64,000 bases of DNA from an uncultured Rhizobiaceae group bacterium (GCA_947501445.1 CANMVS010000006.1:290749-354748); one strand, 5' to 3'. Shown: positions 19,868 through 30,225, counted from the stretch's first letter. Notes: generated from the letters alone by a model not told the origin. Made by a program: numbers and translations.

Positions 19868-19967
19868 GAGCAATTCAGGTTTTGACGGGATCGGTAAAAC
19901 CTGAATGCATCAACACAATCAAGGGCCGACACCGTTGTCCCGTTTCTGACAAAATGTGAAACGGTCC
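19868..19967 (-). repeat. 100-bp dispersed intergenic repeat, copy 1
   Basis: Read on the minus strand it starts GGACCGTTTCACATTTTGTC and ends CCTGAATTGCTC. It aligns without gaps to copies at 30226, 34550 and 63826. It holds two hairpins, CCGTTTC/GAAACGG near the start and TTCAGGTTTT paired with AAAACCTGAA near the end. It sits between the two giant genes, upstream of the first one's leader. Confidence 0.85.
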
Positions 19968-19969
19968 AG

Positions 19970-20388
19970 GAGGTTTCACAGGAACCCAATTTGATGGTTG
20001 CCAATACAAAAAGACTGCAATCCGCATGCCATGGCTGGTGGGGTTATGCGTGGGTCTACCAAAAGCCGTAAAGGCAAGCCCGTGAGTTCCGGCTATATTG
20101 GGTCCATCCGGCAAGACCGCATTTGCCCGGTGAACACCTGATCAATGAACTGTTCGTCCTATCTGTCAGCAACGAAACGAACCTGGCCTTGTGGCTGGCT
20201 TATGCAGTCATGGCATACGACTGCCTGGCCGCTCTGCCAAAGAGACCTGTCCTGTATCTTTGTGCACGTACCGACAATGGAATTGGAATTGGACGTAAAT
20301 TTGAAAGCTGGATCATTTCATCAATCTGCCACATCAACACCATGGCGAAGGCCCTTGCAATGTCATATTGGACAAGCAACTCAGCCCC
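19970..20388. other. noncoding stretch between the giant genes, nothing recognised
   Basis: About 420 bp lie between the 100-bp repeat and the hairpin at the 3' end of the second giant gene. A plus-strand open frame starting at 20123 runs into the 3' end of the giant gene, but it matches no family I know and lacks a good ribosome binding site. No RNA gene or IS remnant is recognised. Confidence 0.5.
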
Positions 20389-20425
20389 GCCATGCTGCAC
20401 GACCATCTTGAGCGTGCAGCATGGC
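20389..20425 (-). terminator. 13-bp hairpin downstream of the second giant gene
   Basis: A perfect 13-bp inverted repeat, GCCATGCTGCACG at 20389-20401 and CGTGCAGCATGGC at 20413-20425, has an 11-nt loop. It begins about 12 bp past the stop codon at 20438. Its position and strength fit a transcription terminator or mRNA 3' stabiliser. No T-run follows, so the termination mode is uncertain. Confidence 0.6.
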
Positions 20426-20437
20426 AGGTGGAAAGCG

Positions 20438-23400
20438 TCAGGCGATGGCTTCAACATCAATAAAGACACTGGTTGTGTGCACGAAAGCTGTTGACGTAAC
20501 CTCGACTTCCAGCTCGACCTGTGAACCAAAAAGACCCAGCAGATCGTCCTGATCACCCAGCAAAATGCGGCCGTAAGCGTCCACGACAAAGACGTCGCGG
20601 CCATCTCCGTCTGCATCATTATTACCAGCGGTAATTGCGAAATCGAAACTGTCATCATCCGGATCGATGGCAATCACATGCGCCAGTTGTGTACCGTTGG
20701 GTGTGTTTGCCCGGGCAGCGCTGCTTGTATCCGACACTGTCACGACCGGCGCTTCATCGATATCGGTGATTGCGATTTGCAACGTTACACTGTCATCAAT
20801 TCCAGCACCGAAATTCGGGTCATCAGCGGTCAGAGTTACGGTGAACTCACTATTGCTCTCATGGTTCAATGTCGTCCCGGCTTTCAAAAACAATTCGCTG
20901 CCATCGATTTCAAACAGACCGGCATCCGGTCCCTGAATTGCGAAATTCGTCTTTCCAAGCCCCATATCTGTGAGTTCTATATCTGCAATTTTTGTGCGCG
21001 CTGAAGTGTCGGTGTCTTCAGTGAGCGCCGTGACAGCATTGATGAATTCAAATTCCGGCGCCACTTCCACCGGCACATCCTGTAGGGCTGCGACGGCATA
21101 ATTGGCTGCCACATCAGCGCCCAAAAACGTCCCATCCGCAAAGGTCAGTTTTTCGATTCCATAGACCGTATCCGTGCCATCATCACCGTCAAAAGCAAAT
21201 AGATCCCGGATCTGGAACGCCGTTCCAGGTGTTTCCCCGTCAATTGCCACAATCGAATAGTCCGAGATCAAACCGCTGAATATTGCAGTGTCCACTATGC
21301 CGTATGACAAATCGTCCTCAACACCCGGATTGTTGTTGTCAATATAGGTGCCTCCCTGAATAGTGTCGTCACCGGCACCGCCGGTCAGGCTGTCACTACC
21401 ATTACCGCCATCCAGATAATCATCGTCCTCATTGCCATTGAGCGTGTCATCGCTACCACCGCCATAAATGTGGTCATCGCCTTCGGCGCCATTGAGGAAG
21501 TCGTTGCCACCATTGCCTTCGATGAGATCGTCACCGGCACCGCCATAGCTGTGGTCGTGCCCAGAGCCACCGTAGATTTTGTCAATACCATCGCCACCAT
21601 AGGTGTGGGTGTGTGTGCCGGCATAGATGGTATCATCGCCTTCGTCGCCATAAGCCTTGACACCGGTTCCCATACCAAGGGTGATCAGATCATCGCCAGC
21701 TCCGCCATAGACAACATCATTTTCGGTAAATGCAGTGTCGTTGTACGGCGTCACATCAATAATGTCATTATCATCGCCTCCGTAAATAATATCGCTTTGC
21801 AGCCCGCCGATGATGCGATCATCACCTGTACCGCCGTATAGTAAATTCTCGCCATCGGAATGCGCCGCATAGGCATCAGGATCCGCACCGACAAACTGTC
21901 CACCATAGATAGTGTCATCGCCGCCGCCGCCGATGAGTAAATCATTGCCATCACCGCCAACAATGAGGTTATCGCCATCGCCGCCGTCCACAATGTCATC
22001 TCTCGCCTGCGCCTCGTAGTCCGGCAATACATCGACTGCCTCATTCCACAAAGTTGCCAGATCCACGGTCATGTCGCCGAACTCAACGAAATCAACATCG
22101 CGCACAAGATCTGTGCCCTCATTACCATGGGCTGAATCGAGATCCCGTATCGCTATCACCGGATTATCTTCGTCACCCGATGCCCGCATAATGGCAAATG
22201 TTTCACGGTTCCCCAGATAAACAGCCGTGTCGACCTGGGTATAGGCGGCAGGGGTGCCGACATTGATTGTCAGCTTGCCGATGTCCGAGAAACCCCCATC
22301 CCAAAGGTAATACTCGATTGTATCCCTACCAACAAAGCCCGGATCGGGGGTATACAAAATTTGACCATCCTGCAGATCGCCAACCACAGTGGCAGTTCCA
22401 TGCTGCGGACTTCTTGCAAAGCCATGGCCGGCCAATCTCAGTTCCTGGCCACCAAGATGGTAGTCATTGTACAGAACATCATAGTAGAGTCCCTGCCCCA
22501 TTGTTGTATTTACAGTTTCCCAAACCGCCACACCTGAATGATTGGTATCACCAGGGTCACCGTCAACAATGACGCTAACCAGTGCCTGTGCTGTATATTG
22601 ACCGTCGGTGATCTGATAGACGAAAGCGTCCTTGCCGTAGAACCCGTCCTGCGGTGTATAGGTCAATGTTCCATTATCATTAACCACAACCGTTCCATGG
22701 CCATATTCATTTGTCTGATTGTCAAGAATTCGTACCCGGATATCGGATATGGTCAGGGCATCACCATCCAGATCAAAATCATTCGCCAAAACATCGATGG
22801 TGACTGGTGTGGATTTGCCGGTAAAAACCCGATCGTTCTCGGCGACAGGCCCACTGTTGCCCCAGCCAATTATGATGTCATCGCCGCCACCGCCAATCAT
22901 GCGGTCAGACCCGGCACCACCCAAAATAAGGTCGTTGCCTCCGCCGCCATTCAAAATGTCGTCACCGGCCAACCCCTCGAGGATATCATCACCCCCACCC
23001 GCCACAATATGATCATTGGCATCAATGACACTGGTGTTTTGGTGGTATGATTCTGCCAGGGAAAATCCTGCCAGCTCGTCATCAAGTCCGAGATAATGCA
23101 CCCCCTCATTATGTATTGTATGATTGATAACAATCTCGTTTGTCGGGATGTATTCATAGAGATTTATATAATCGACGACGTCGCCACCGAGACGAAGGGC
23201 CAGAATATTTTTGACGGGAATATCCGAGAACCACACCCCGTTCTCGAGACCCAGAACGCCCACCTCATCAAGGACCCGGTAATTTGAACCGCCGGCCCTT
23301 TCATGATTGAATTCCAGCGTATAACCACCGGTGCGGTAATCCCCGATACCATCGCCATTAAAGTCGATATCATCAACATAGCCATCACCGTCTGTGTCAA

Positions 23401-26400
23401 TGGCTCCGGTGACGGGTACCGCAAGCAATCCGGTATATGCAGCTTCGTAATCCGTGTGGTCGCCAATTGGGGGAGGAGTTGAGATATCGTAATTAAAAAC
23501 CTCAAAACCATAAATATCCGGAATGCCATCACCATCAGTATCCAAGGCGTCAATAAATTGGTTGGCATTCGTATCAATCGCATCACGCCAAAGTGCAAAT
23601 ATCGTCGCCTTGTTGTTATCGTAGGTAACCGTATCGCCCGTCGCGATAATATACATCGGCGAATCGCCGGTTATTTCCCGTCCATATTCAGCAATTGTTT
23701 CTTTGTCTGACAGGGTGCGCCGATGGGCAGAATCAAGAGTCAGCATCTGTTTATGAGAGCCCTTGGAATCAAAACTGGAGTCGCTGGACAGATATAGCCG
23801 CCAATCCTCACCGCGCTCCGGATAGCGTGCATGATCATACGACTGTTCAATATATACGAGATTGTTGGTGTGGTTGGGACGATCCGGCTGTATCCCACCC
23901 GTTGAAACGAAGTTTCCCAGCAATAAACCACCGGTGGTTATTGAGAGGTCTCTGTGCATTGACTTGTAAATGAAATCATTCTCATGGCCGATCGCATAGT
24001 AGTTTCGCATCAAATCTTCAGAGTATTCTTCCGCCAATGCAAATTCTGGTGTTGTTGGTGCGCTTTGTGCGATGAACAATGCGTCGGTCAGGTGTGACCA
24101 TTTTTCCTGAAATTTGACCGCGTAATACAGGGCGTTGACAATGTGGCCACCAAGGCTATGCCCATTGATATAGACATTTGTTATCTGCTGATTTGCAGCG
24201 AGATAAAGATTAACCGCGTTCAGGAGCGGTTCAAATCGGTCCGCTGAATAGGATGATGCGCCCCCATACTTAAGCGCCAACAAATTATCGGACAGATAAT
24301 CTGTTGCCTGATCCGTTCCACGAAAGGAGATCGACAGTGAATCTGTACCATGGGTGCGAACCTGGGCGTTTCCGGCACCAAGCGAGAACAGGTCAATTCC
24401 AAATATCGGGTCCTGAACTGTGTCTACGCCGGTTCGGTACCCATCATCATTGTGTGGCGTGTAAAAATCATCCTTGCTGGTATCAGGGTCATCTTGAATG
24501 CTATTGAAATATACAGTGTCGGCTGGAATTTGCTCCCAGTCGAAAATCTGGCTGTAGATGTAATCTGCGGTGATTGTCTGCTTGTTGCGGGTGCCATCAT
24601 TTTGACCAAATGGCCCCTGATCCAGGTCCACCATATCCTCCTGGTCGTAGGCAGCCAAAGCCAGAGCATTGATGGTTTTGATCAATTCATCCGAAACAGA
24701 CCACTCAATCTCTATCCGGTAGCTTTCTGTGTCGCTGGGCTTAAATGACAGCACACCATCGGGCAGATCATTCATGTCAACTTTGATGGCAGTTAAATCT
24801 GGTTCATTTTCACGGTGGAATGGGATGATATTGTCAGCGAAGGCCTCCAGTATTCTGGGATTGTCGTCCGTTACGACAACGAATACGAACTCCGAATCTG
24901 CAATGTCATAAGGGCTTTCCGTATCTCCAGGTCCCCACCAGATAGATTCGTAGCCAATCGTATGTGTTAGCCCTGTACCTTCAAACAGGTTCGTCGGTGC
25001 CTTTATTCCGGCATCGCCAGCCTCCACGCTCACCTCAACCATCGCCGCTGTCGTGTGGATACCGTCGCTGACATAATAGGTGAAGGCATCATAACCGCTG
25101 AACCCTTCGCGCGCTGTGTAACTGATTGTGCCATCCGGGTTGAAGGTAACGGTTCCAAACGCCGCCTTTGTGGTTTCCGTGACGGTGAGATTGTCACCAT
25201 CCGGGTCGGTGTCGTTGTCAAGCACATTGAAACTGACACTTTGTCCCTGAACCACACTCACTTCGTCGTTTTGCAGATTGGACCAGGCACCAAGATCAAC
25301 CGTCACGTTGACGGTAGCGGTATCTGTTTTGCCTCCATCATCAGTCGTATAGGTGAAACTGTCCTGGCCACTGAAACCGTGGTTCGCCGTATAGATCACA
25401 TTTCCATTGACCAGAGTGACGACACCATGTGTTGCATCGGATACGGAAACAACAGACAGCGCATCATTTTCAGCGTCCATATCATTTGACAGCACATCAA
25501 GGACCTGTTCACCCGCGGCTATGATGAAAGTGTCATCCACCGCATCGGGCGCTGCATTGGCAAGGACATCAACCGTAACGGTTGCCGTCGTCTCCTGGTC
25601 GCCATCGCTTATGCTATAAGTGAAACTGTCCTGGCCGGTAAATCCATCGTCATTCACATAGGTTACCGTGCCATCGGCATTGCGCGTTACAGTGCCGTTC
25701 GTAGCATTTCCAACAGAGATAATTTCCACAGGATCGTTTTCGCTGTCAAAATCATTTTGCAGAAGGTCAATGATAATCTCACGATTTTCATCAACACTGA
25801 CCACGTCGTCATTGGCAACCGGTGCGCTGTCGACGGTAATTGTAACTGTCGCTGAATCGCTCAGCCCCTCACTGTTGGTCACCGTGTAATTGATCCAATC
25901 GATTCCGATGAAACCATCCGCCGGTGTGTATAAAAAGGTGCCATCCGAGCTCCATTGGACCTGGCCTAAGCCTGCATATGTATGGTCTATTGTGCTTGAA
26001 GACAGATCCTCAATTGTATCATTTTCAAGTGGTGCGACGGTCACCGAGCTTCCGGGTGAAACGAGCAATTCCTCATCCCGCGCAGTTGGCGCTCCATCTA
26101 CGGACATCACGTTTACATAGACCTTAACGTACCTGAATGGGTGCCCCCCAAGTATCGAGTACCTGAATTCGTCAATACCGACAAAATCCTCAGGTGGTGT
26201 GTATATGACTGTTCCGTCTTCTTCAAAAATTAGTGGGGTGCCAAGAGTGAAAGGGTTGTCGTACTCAATGGTTCCGCCATTAACCGATGTCATTACTCCA
26301 TTTAGATCACGCAATTGCCCGTCACGCCATCCACGCATCGCAAACGGATAGGAGGTATGGCCATTTTCTTCTGTGTCATTGGCCGAAACGTTAATCTCAA

Positions 26401-29400
26401 CTGACTGGTTTTTGGTCGTCGTTGCAAAATCGGGACTCGGACCAAAAACTCCGGCATCACCAAAAGTAACAGTCACTGTTGCTGTCGATGTTTCAAGGCC
26501 ATCTGTTACCGTATAGGTGATTTCGTCGGTTCCAAATTGACCTTCATACGGCGTGTACAACAGTTTTCCGGCACTGCTGATTGAAACGGTTCCAAACTTT
26601 GCGTCACCTACGGACTGATATGACAGAACATCGCCATCTTCATCCAGATCATTGAAAAGTGCGGCGATCTCAACTGCTTTGTTGACCTCCGTAACAACAA
26701 AATCATCATTGGCGGTGGGCGCATGATTTTCCGTTCGAAGAACGACCGTTGCCGGTTGCGAAGACCCAATACCATCAAAGGCACTGTAGGTGAACCTGTC
26801 GACGCCCTCAAAGCCAGCGTTTGGCGTATAGGTGTATTTGCCATCTGGAGAAAAAGCGAGCGTGCCGTTTTTAACATCATCAATGAGCAGAGCGATCACT
26901 GTATCATTGTCGACATCAAAAATTACATCACCAAGGTCGCCTGATATGATATCGTCTAATCCCGGACCTGTAATATAATCCGGCGCGTCAGGGAGATCAT
27001 TGATCGGTCTGATGTCGTATATAAAAGAGGTTTCGGCAGTCTGACCACCATCATCGGTTGCAGTAACCTTCAAAAACAAAAGACCATTGTGGTCGGCCGG
27101 GGGATTTGCTGTGAACGTATCATTTTCAAAGCTGATCCAATGCGGCAATGGCGCACCATCTTCAAATGTGGCAGACAGTGTGAGTTCACTCGAATCAATG
27201 TCCTTGAACGCATCTGACGGAACGGTGAATACCCAGGTCGTGTCCTCATCTGCAATCTGGCGCCCAATGCCCCGATGCACGATCGGCGCATCATTGACGG
27301 GATCAACCGTCACGGTGAAGGTCGTTTCAGCCGTCTTTCCGCCACCATCTTCAGCGGTGATTTTTATGTTGAATTCACCGTTATAATCCTGTGGTGGTGT
27401 AGCCGTTAATTTGCTGCCGTCAAAGGACAACCAACCGGGCAACCCCTTTCCATCCGCAAGTGTTGCGGACAATGTCAGATGGGTTGAATCGACATCCCTG
27501 AACGTGTCTTCATGAATGGTGAATTCCCATTCAGTGTCCTCATCGGAGTTTTGACCTTCGATAACCTGGTGTACGACAGGAGCGTCGTTGACAGGATTTA
27601 TCGTCACCTGGAAAACGACTTCAGCTGTCCCTCCGTCCTCATCTTCAGCAATGACTTTGATGTCAATGACGCCGTTGAAGTCAGGTGGCGGTGTGCCGGA
27701 AAAGCCGGCGCCGTCAAAGGACAACCAACCGGGCAGATCGCTACCGTCTGCAAGCCCGGCGGATAGCGCAAGATTTGCCGTTTCAACATCATTGAATGTA
27801 CCGGCAGGAATGATGAATTCCCATGCGGTATCCTCATCGGAATTTTGATCACCAATGATCTGTTCCAATGTTGGCAGATCATTGATTGAATTGATCTTCA
27901 ACTGGAAAATTACCTCGGCACTCTCGCCTGCAGCATCCGTTGCTATAACCTTCAGATTGAATGTGCCGTGGAAATCTGATGGCGGTGTGCCGTAGAACCG
28001 GCCATTTTCAAACGACAACCATCCATCCAACGGGCGATCATCAGAATGTGTGGCAGTCAGAACCAGACTTTCTCCGTCAACGTCCTCAAAAGTGCCCGCC
28101 GGAACGAAAAACTCCCATTCAGTATCCTCATCGGAGTTCTGATGATCAAACTCCTGAACAAGCGTTGGCGCGTCATTGACCGGGTCAATGACGAGTTTGA
28201 AAATCGCTTCAGCGGTCTCACCGTGGTCATCTTCAACCGTGAGCTTGATATCGAGATCGCCGTTGAAATTGGTCGGGGGCGTGCCAGAAATGGTGTTCCC
28301 CTCAACGGTCAGCCAATCGGGCAAAGCGCTGCCATCAGCAAGTGTTGCTATCGGGCGAGACAGCGCAGAATCAACATCCATGAATATATCTGCCGGGATA
28401 ATCAGGGACAAAAATGTATCTTCATCCGAATTGTGATCTGCAATGCCCTTATGCACGATCGGTGCATCGTTGATCGCATCAACCGTCACGGTGAAGGTCG
28501 TTTCAACGGTCTTTCCGCCACCATCTTTAGCGGTGATTTTTATGTTGAATTCACCGTTATAATCCTGTGGTGGTGTACCCGTTAATTTGCTGCCGTCAAA
28601 GGACAACCAGTCTGGCAGGTTGTTACCGTCTGCCAGGGTCGCGGTCAGTGTCAGCACTGCCGAATCGACATCATTGAACGTTTCCTCATCAATGATGAAT
28701 TCCCATGGGGTATCCTCATCGGAATTCTGATCATCAATGGCCTGGTGAACCGTTGGGGCATCATTGGCGCCGGTAATGGTAACAATAATGGTCTGCACAA
28801 GGGTATCGGGGCCCGATGATGCATTGAAGCTGAAAGTTGCTGTTACTGTTTCGTTGTCATTCAGGTAATCTAAATGCGCACGGTCAAAGGAGATAGTGCC
28901 GGTTGTCGTATCGAGGGCAAACAGGCTTTCAAGGCCGCCAGGGGACTGCGGGCCACTGGCTTCAACAAAGGCCAACGCACCGGCATAGGGCGTATGCATA
29001 TCATCCGGGTCCACATCACTGATTGACACATGCTCAGCGACGGCGACAGTTACAATATCAGACAATCCCGAATCACCCTCAATGACTGCATCAGGATGGG
29101 CAATTGAGATTTCCGGCGTACTATTGATGATTTCGATCTGGATATTTTCGAATGAAGCGAAAGTCACATTGAGGCTTGAGAACTTTCCCGATACCGCCCT
29201 GCCGCTATTGATCCTGTCCTGAAACTGAGCCCATTCCGTCTGGAAGACGGCGTCATCATGCATGGTTTGGGTTATCTGCAGAACCAGAGTGTCTCGCCCG
29301 CGGCCACCATGATAGTAGTCGTGGGAATCAATATTTTTCAGGGCGTCGTGGATGACCGTGTCATTGCCGTGGCCGGCCATAATTTTGTCATTGCCGGCAC

Positions 29401-29716
29401 CGCCCCGGATGATGTCATTGCCCCTGCCGGCATAAATATGGTCATTGCCATCACCGCCATCAACGTCGTCGTTGCCGCGGCCGGCAGAGATGATGTCATC
29501 ACCGTCACCACCATCGACCGTATCATCTCCGCGACCGGACAGGATAAAATCATTGCCATTGCCGCCATCAACCGTGTCGTTGCCACGGCCGGAGAAAATG
29601 ACGTCATTGCCATCACCACCGTCAACGTCATCATCACCATCCCTGGCGAATATCCAATCCCGTTTACCGGTTCCCTTAATCGTATTGCTTTTGTTGTTAC
29701 CACGCAAAAATGCCAT
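20438..29716 (-). CDS. giant RTX/cadherin-like repeat protein with embedded lipase-like domain (3,092 aa), paralogue
   Basis: This is a tandem paralogue of the 5,513-aa protein, with the same ends but a shorter middle. Approximate layout: N-terminal RTX at 10-130; VCBS-like segment to 320; six CADG-type repeats (five NSDED, one IADED) to 905; cadherin-like repeats to 1568; lipase-like region at 1570-2030 with SFRGTD and GHSLGGH (Ser1854); Asp-rich DxDGDG calcium-loop repeats at 2050-2130; RTX at 2235-2282 and 2572-2799; C-terminal cadherin-like domain at 2890-3065, ending EAIA. It lacks the roughly 1,900-residue central array and some CADG repeats of the larger paralogue. The chosen ATG has GGAGG 9 nt upstream, as in the paralogue. 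No Sec signal is present, so type I export is inferred. It is probably a separate transcript, because about 1 kb and a hairpin lie between the genes. Confidence 0.85.
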   Translation of the reverse strand: MAFLRGNNKSNTIKGTGKRDWIFARDGDDDVDGGDGNDVIFSGRGNDTVDGGNGNDFILSGRGDDTVDGGDGDDIISAGRGNDDVDGGDGNDHIYAGRGNDIIRGGAGNDKIMAGHGNDTVIHDALKNIDSHDYYHGGRGRDTLVLQITQTMHDDAVFQTEWAQFQDRINSGRAVSGKFSSLNVTFASFENIQIEIINSTPEISIAHPDAVIEGDSGLSDIVTVAVAEHVSISDVDPDDMHTPYAGALAFVEASGPQSPGGLESLFALDTTTGTISFDRAHLDYLNDNETVTATFSFNASSGPDTLVQTIIVTITGANDAPTVHQAIDDQNSDEDTPWEFIIDEETFNDVDSAVLTLTATLADGNNLPDWLSFDGSKLTGTPPQDYNGEFNIKITAKDGGGKTVETTFTVTVDAINDAPIVHKGIADHNSDEDTFLSLIIPADIFMDVDSALSRPIATLADGSALPDWLTVEGNTISGTPPTNFNGDLDIKLTVEDDHGETAEAIFKLVIDPVNDAPTLVQEFDHQNSDEDTEWEFFVPAGTFEDVDGESLVLTATHSDDRPLDGWLSFENGRFYGTPPSDFHGTFNLKVIATDAAGESAEVIFQLKINSINDLPTLEQIIGDQNSDEDTAWEFIIPAGTFNDVETANLALSAGLADGSDLPGWLSFDGAGFSGTPPPDFNGVIDIKVIAEDEDGGTAEVVFQVTINPVNDAPVVHQVIEGQNSDEDTEWEFTIHEDTFRDVDSTHLTLSATLADGKGLPGWLSFDGSKLTATPPQDYNGEFNIKITAEDGGGKTAETTFTVTVDPVNDAPIVHRGIGRQIADEDTTWVFTVPSDAFKDIDSSELTLSATFEDGAPLPHWISFENDTFTANPPADHNGLLFLKVTATDDGGQTAETSFIYDIRPINDLPDAPDYITGPGLDDIISGDLGDVIFDVDNDTVIALLIDDVKNGTLAFSPDGKYTYTPNAGFEGVDRFTYSAFDGIGSSQPATVVLRTENHAPTANDDFVVTEVNKAVEIAALFNDLDEDGDVLSYQSVGDAKFGTVSISSAGKLLYTPYEGQFGTDEITYTVTDGLETSTATVTVTFGDAGVFGPSPDFATTTKNQSVEINVSANDTEENGHTSYPFAMRGWRDGQLRDLNGVMTSVNGGTIEYDNPFTLGTPLIFEEDGTVIYTPPEDFVGIDEFRYSILGGHPFRYVKVYVNVMSVDGAPTARDEELLVSPGSSVTVAPLENDTIEDLSSSTIDHTYAGLGQVQWSSDGTFLYTPADGFIGIDWINYTVTNSEGLSDSATVTITVDSAPVANDDVVSVDENREIIIDLLQNDFDSENDPVEIISVGNATNGTVTRNADGTVTYVNDDGFTGQDSFTYSISDGDQETTATVTVDVLANAAPDAVDDTFIIAAGEQVLDVLSNDMDAENDALSVVSVSDATHGVVTLVNGNVIYTANHGFSGQDSFTYTTDDGGKTDTATVNVTVDLGAWSNLQNDEVSVVQGQSVSFNVLDNDTDPDGDNLTVTETTKAAFGTVTFNPDGTISYTAREGFSGYDAFTYYVSDGIHTTAAMVEVSVEAGDAGIKAPTNLFEGTGLTHTIGYESIWWGPGDTESPYDIADSEFVFVVVTDDNPRILEAFADNIIPFHRENEPDLTAIKVDMNDLPDGVLSFKPSDTESYRIEIEWSVSDELIKTINALALAAYDQEDMVDLDQGPFGQNDGTRNKQTITADYIYSQIFDWEQIPADTVYFNSIQDDPDTSKDDFYTPHNDDGYRTGVDTVQDPIFGIDLFSLGAGNAQVRTHGTDSLSISFRGTDQATDYLSDNLLALKYGGASSYSADRFEPLLNAVNLYLAANQQITNVYINGHSLGGHIVNALYYAVKFQEKWSHLTDALFIAQSAPTTPEFALAEEYSEDLMRNYYAIGHENDFIYKSMHRDLSITTGGLLLGNFVSTGGIQPDRPNHTNNLVYIEQSYDHARYPERGEDWRLYLSSDSSFDSKGSHKQMLTLDSAHRRTLSDKETIAEYGREITGDSPMYIIATGDTVTYDNNKATIFALWRDAIDTNANQFIDALDTDGDGIPDIYGFEVFNYDISTPPPIGDHTDYEAAYTGLLAVPVTGAIDTDGDGYVDDIDFNGDGIGDYRTGGYTLEFNHERAGGSNYRVLDEVGVLGLENGVWFSDIPVKNILALRLGGDVVDYINLYEYIPTNEIVINHTIHNEGVHYLGLDDELAGFSLAESYHQNTSVIDANDHIVAGGGDDILEGLAGDDILNGGGGNDLILGGAGSDRMIGGGGDDIIIGWGNSGPVAENDRVFTGKSTPVTIDVLANDFDLDGDALTISDIRVRILDNQTNEYGHGTVVVNDNGTLTYTPQDGFYGKDAFVYQITDGQYTAQALVSVIVDGDPGDTNHSGVAVWETVNTTMGQGLYYDVLYNDYHLGGQELRLAGHGFARSPQHGTATVVGDLQDGQILYTPDPGFVGRDTIEYYLWDGGFSDIGKLTINVGTPAAYTQVDTAVYLGNRETFAIMRASGDEDNPVIAIRDLDSAHGNEGTDLVRDVDFVEFGDMTVDLATLWNEAVDVLPDYEAQARDDIVDGGDGDNLIVGGDGNDLLIGGGGDDTIYGGQFVGADPDAYAAHSDGENLLYGGTGDDRIIGGLQSDIIYGGDDNDIIDVTPYNDTAFTENDVVYGGAGDDLITLGMGTGVKAYGDEGDDTIYAGTHTHTYGGDGIDKIYGGSGHDHSYGGAGDDLIEGNGGNDFLNGAEGDDHIYGGGSDDTLNGNEDDDYLDGGNGSDSLTGGAGDDTIQGGTYIDNNNPGVEDDLSYGIVDTAIFSGLISDYSIVAIDGETPGTAFQIRDLFAFDGDDGTDTVYGIEKLTFADGTFLGADVAANYAVAALQDVPVEVAPEFEFINAVTALTEDTDTSARTKIADIELTDMGLGKTNFAIQGPDAGLFEIDGSELFLKAGTTLNHESNSEFTVTLTADDPNFGAGIDDSVTLQIAITDIDEAPVVTVSDTSSAARANTPNGTQLAHVIAIDPDDDSFDFAITAGNNDADGDGRDVFVVDAYGRILLGDQDDLLGLFGSQVELEVEVTSTAFVHTTSVFIDVEAIA
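23640..24995 (-). other. class-3-lipase-like domain inside the 3,092-aa protein
   Basis: Residues about 1570-2030 correspond to the lipase-like island of the larger paralogue. Conserved points are SFRGTD, GHSLGGH with Ser1854, GHENDFIYK and PNHTNN. A further shared motif AHRRTLSD lies before the calcium-loop repeats. The flanking repeats differ between the paralogues more than this domain does, which suggests selection on it. Confidence 0.65.
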
Positions 29717-29788
29717 CACCGGTACCCTCCGACTGCGAAAGAACTGCCCCGTTCGGGGAAAATTCATGGAATCGAAAATCTACTGACG
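28190..29788 (-). repeat. 5' duplicated block shared by the two giant genes, copy 2
   Basis: This is the partner of 17902-19500 at an offset of 10,288 bp. It includes the start codon, the ribosome binding site and about 500 codons. Confidence 0.8.
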
Positions 29789-30125
29789 TTAATTCCTACT
29801 CATCGGGAGCCGGTAAATACTCTTGTAAATACTGTATTAATCTACCTATTGTCGCTTCCCATCAAATACAAATCGGCATCATCATTACTTTATTTCGACT
29901 TCCATATGCTATCAATTTATAATGAACAATTTATATATTGCAACAATACTTGGGTTTTTATTTTTAATATTTCTACGTCGCGATGTATAAGAAATTCGCT
30001 AAATCACTGTTTTTAAATAAAACAAGACTAATTACTTAATTTATTCTCTAATGATATGCATTTCTACTATTTGATTGAGTATATGATTCCCTTCAAACCG
30101 GCAGATTGAATATGCTGGCAATAAA
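29768..30125 (-). promoter_or_regulatory. AT-rich leader of the second giant gene
   Basis: This is homologous to the leader at 19480-19850. It keeps the palindrome TATTGCAACAATA (29936-29948, 220 bp upstream of the start), CTGTTTTTAAATAAAAC (30007-30023, 291 bp) and TTGAATATGCTGG (30106-30118, 390 bp). The bases between these blocks have diverged widely. A nucleoid-type or MucR/Ros-type silencer acting on AT-rich DNA is one possible reading, but this is speculation. Confidence 0.45.
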
Positions 30126-30225
30126 AGGGGATATACTGCCACCATGAAACAATGGCGCCCCCGACCGTGATCACACACGGGCCAGACACACCAGTTCTAC
30201 AGAGGGCCTTTTGGTGATTTACTCC

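Noticed and set aside
20123..20494. Plus-strand open frame of 123 codons between the giant genes
   Set aside because: It runs into the 3' end of the giant gene on the other strand and matches no family I recognise.
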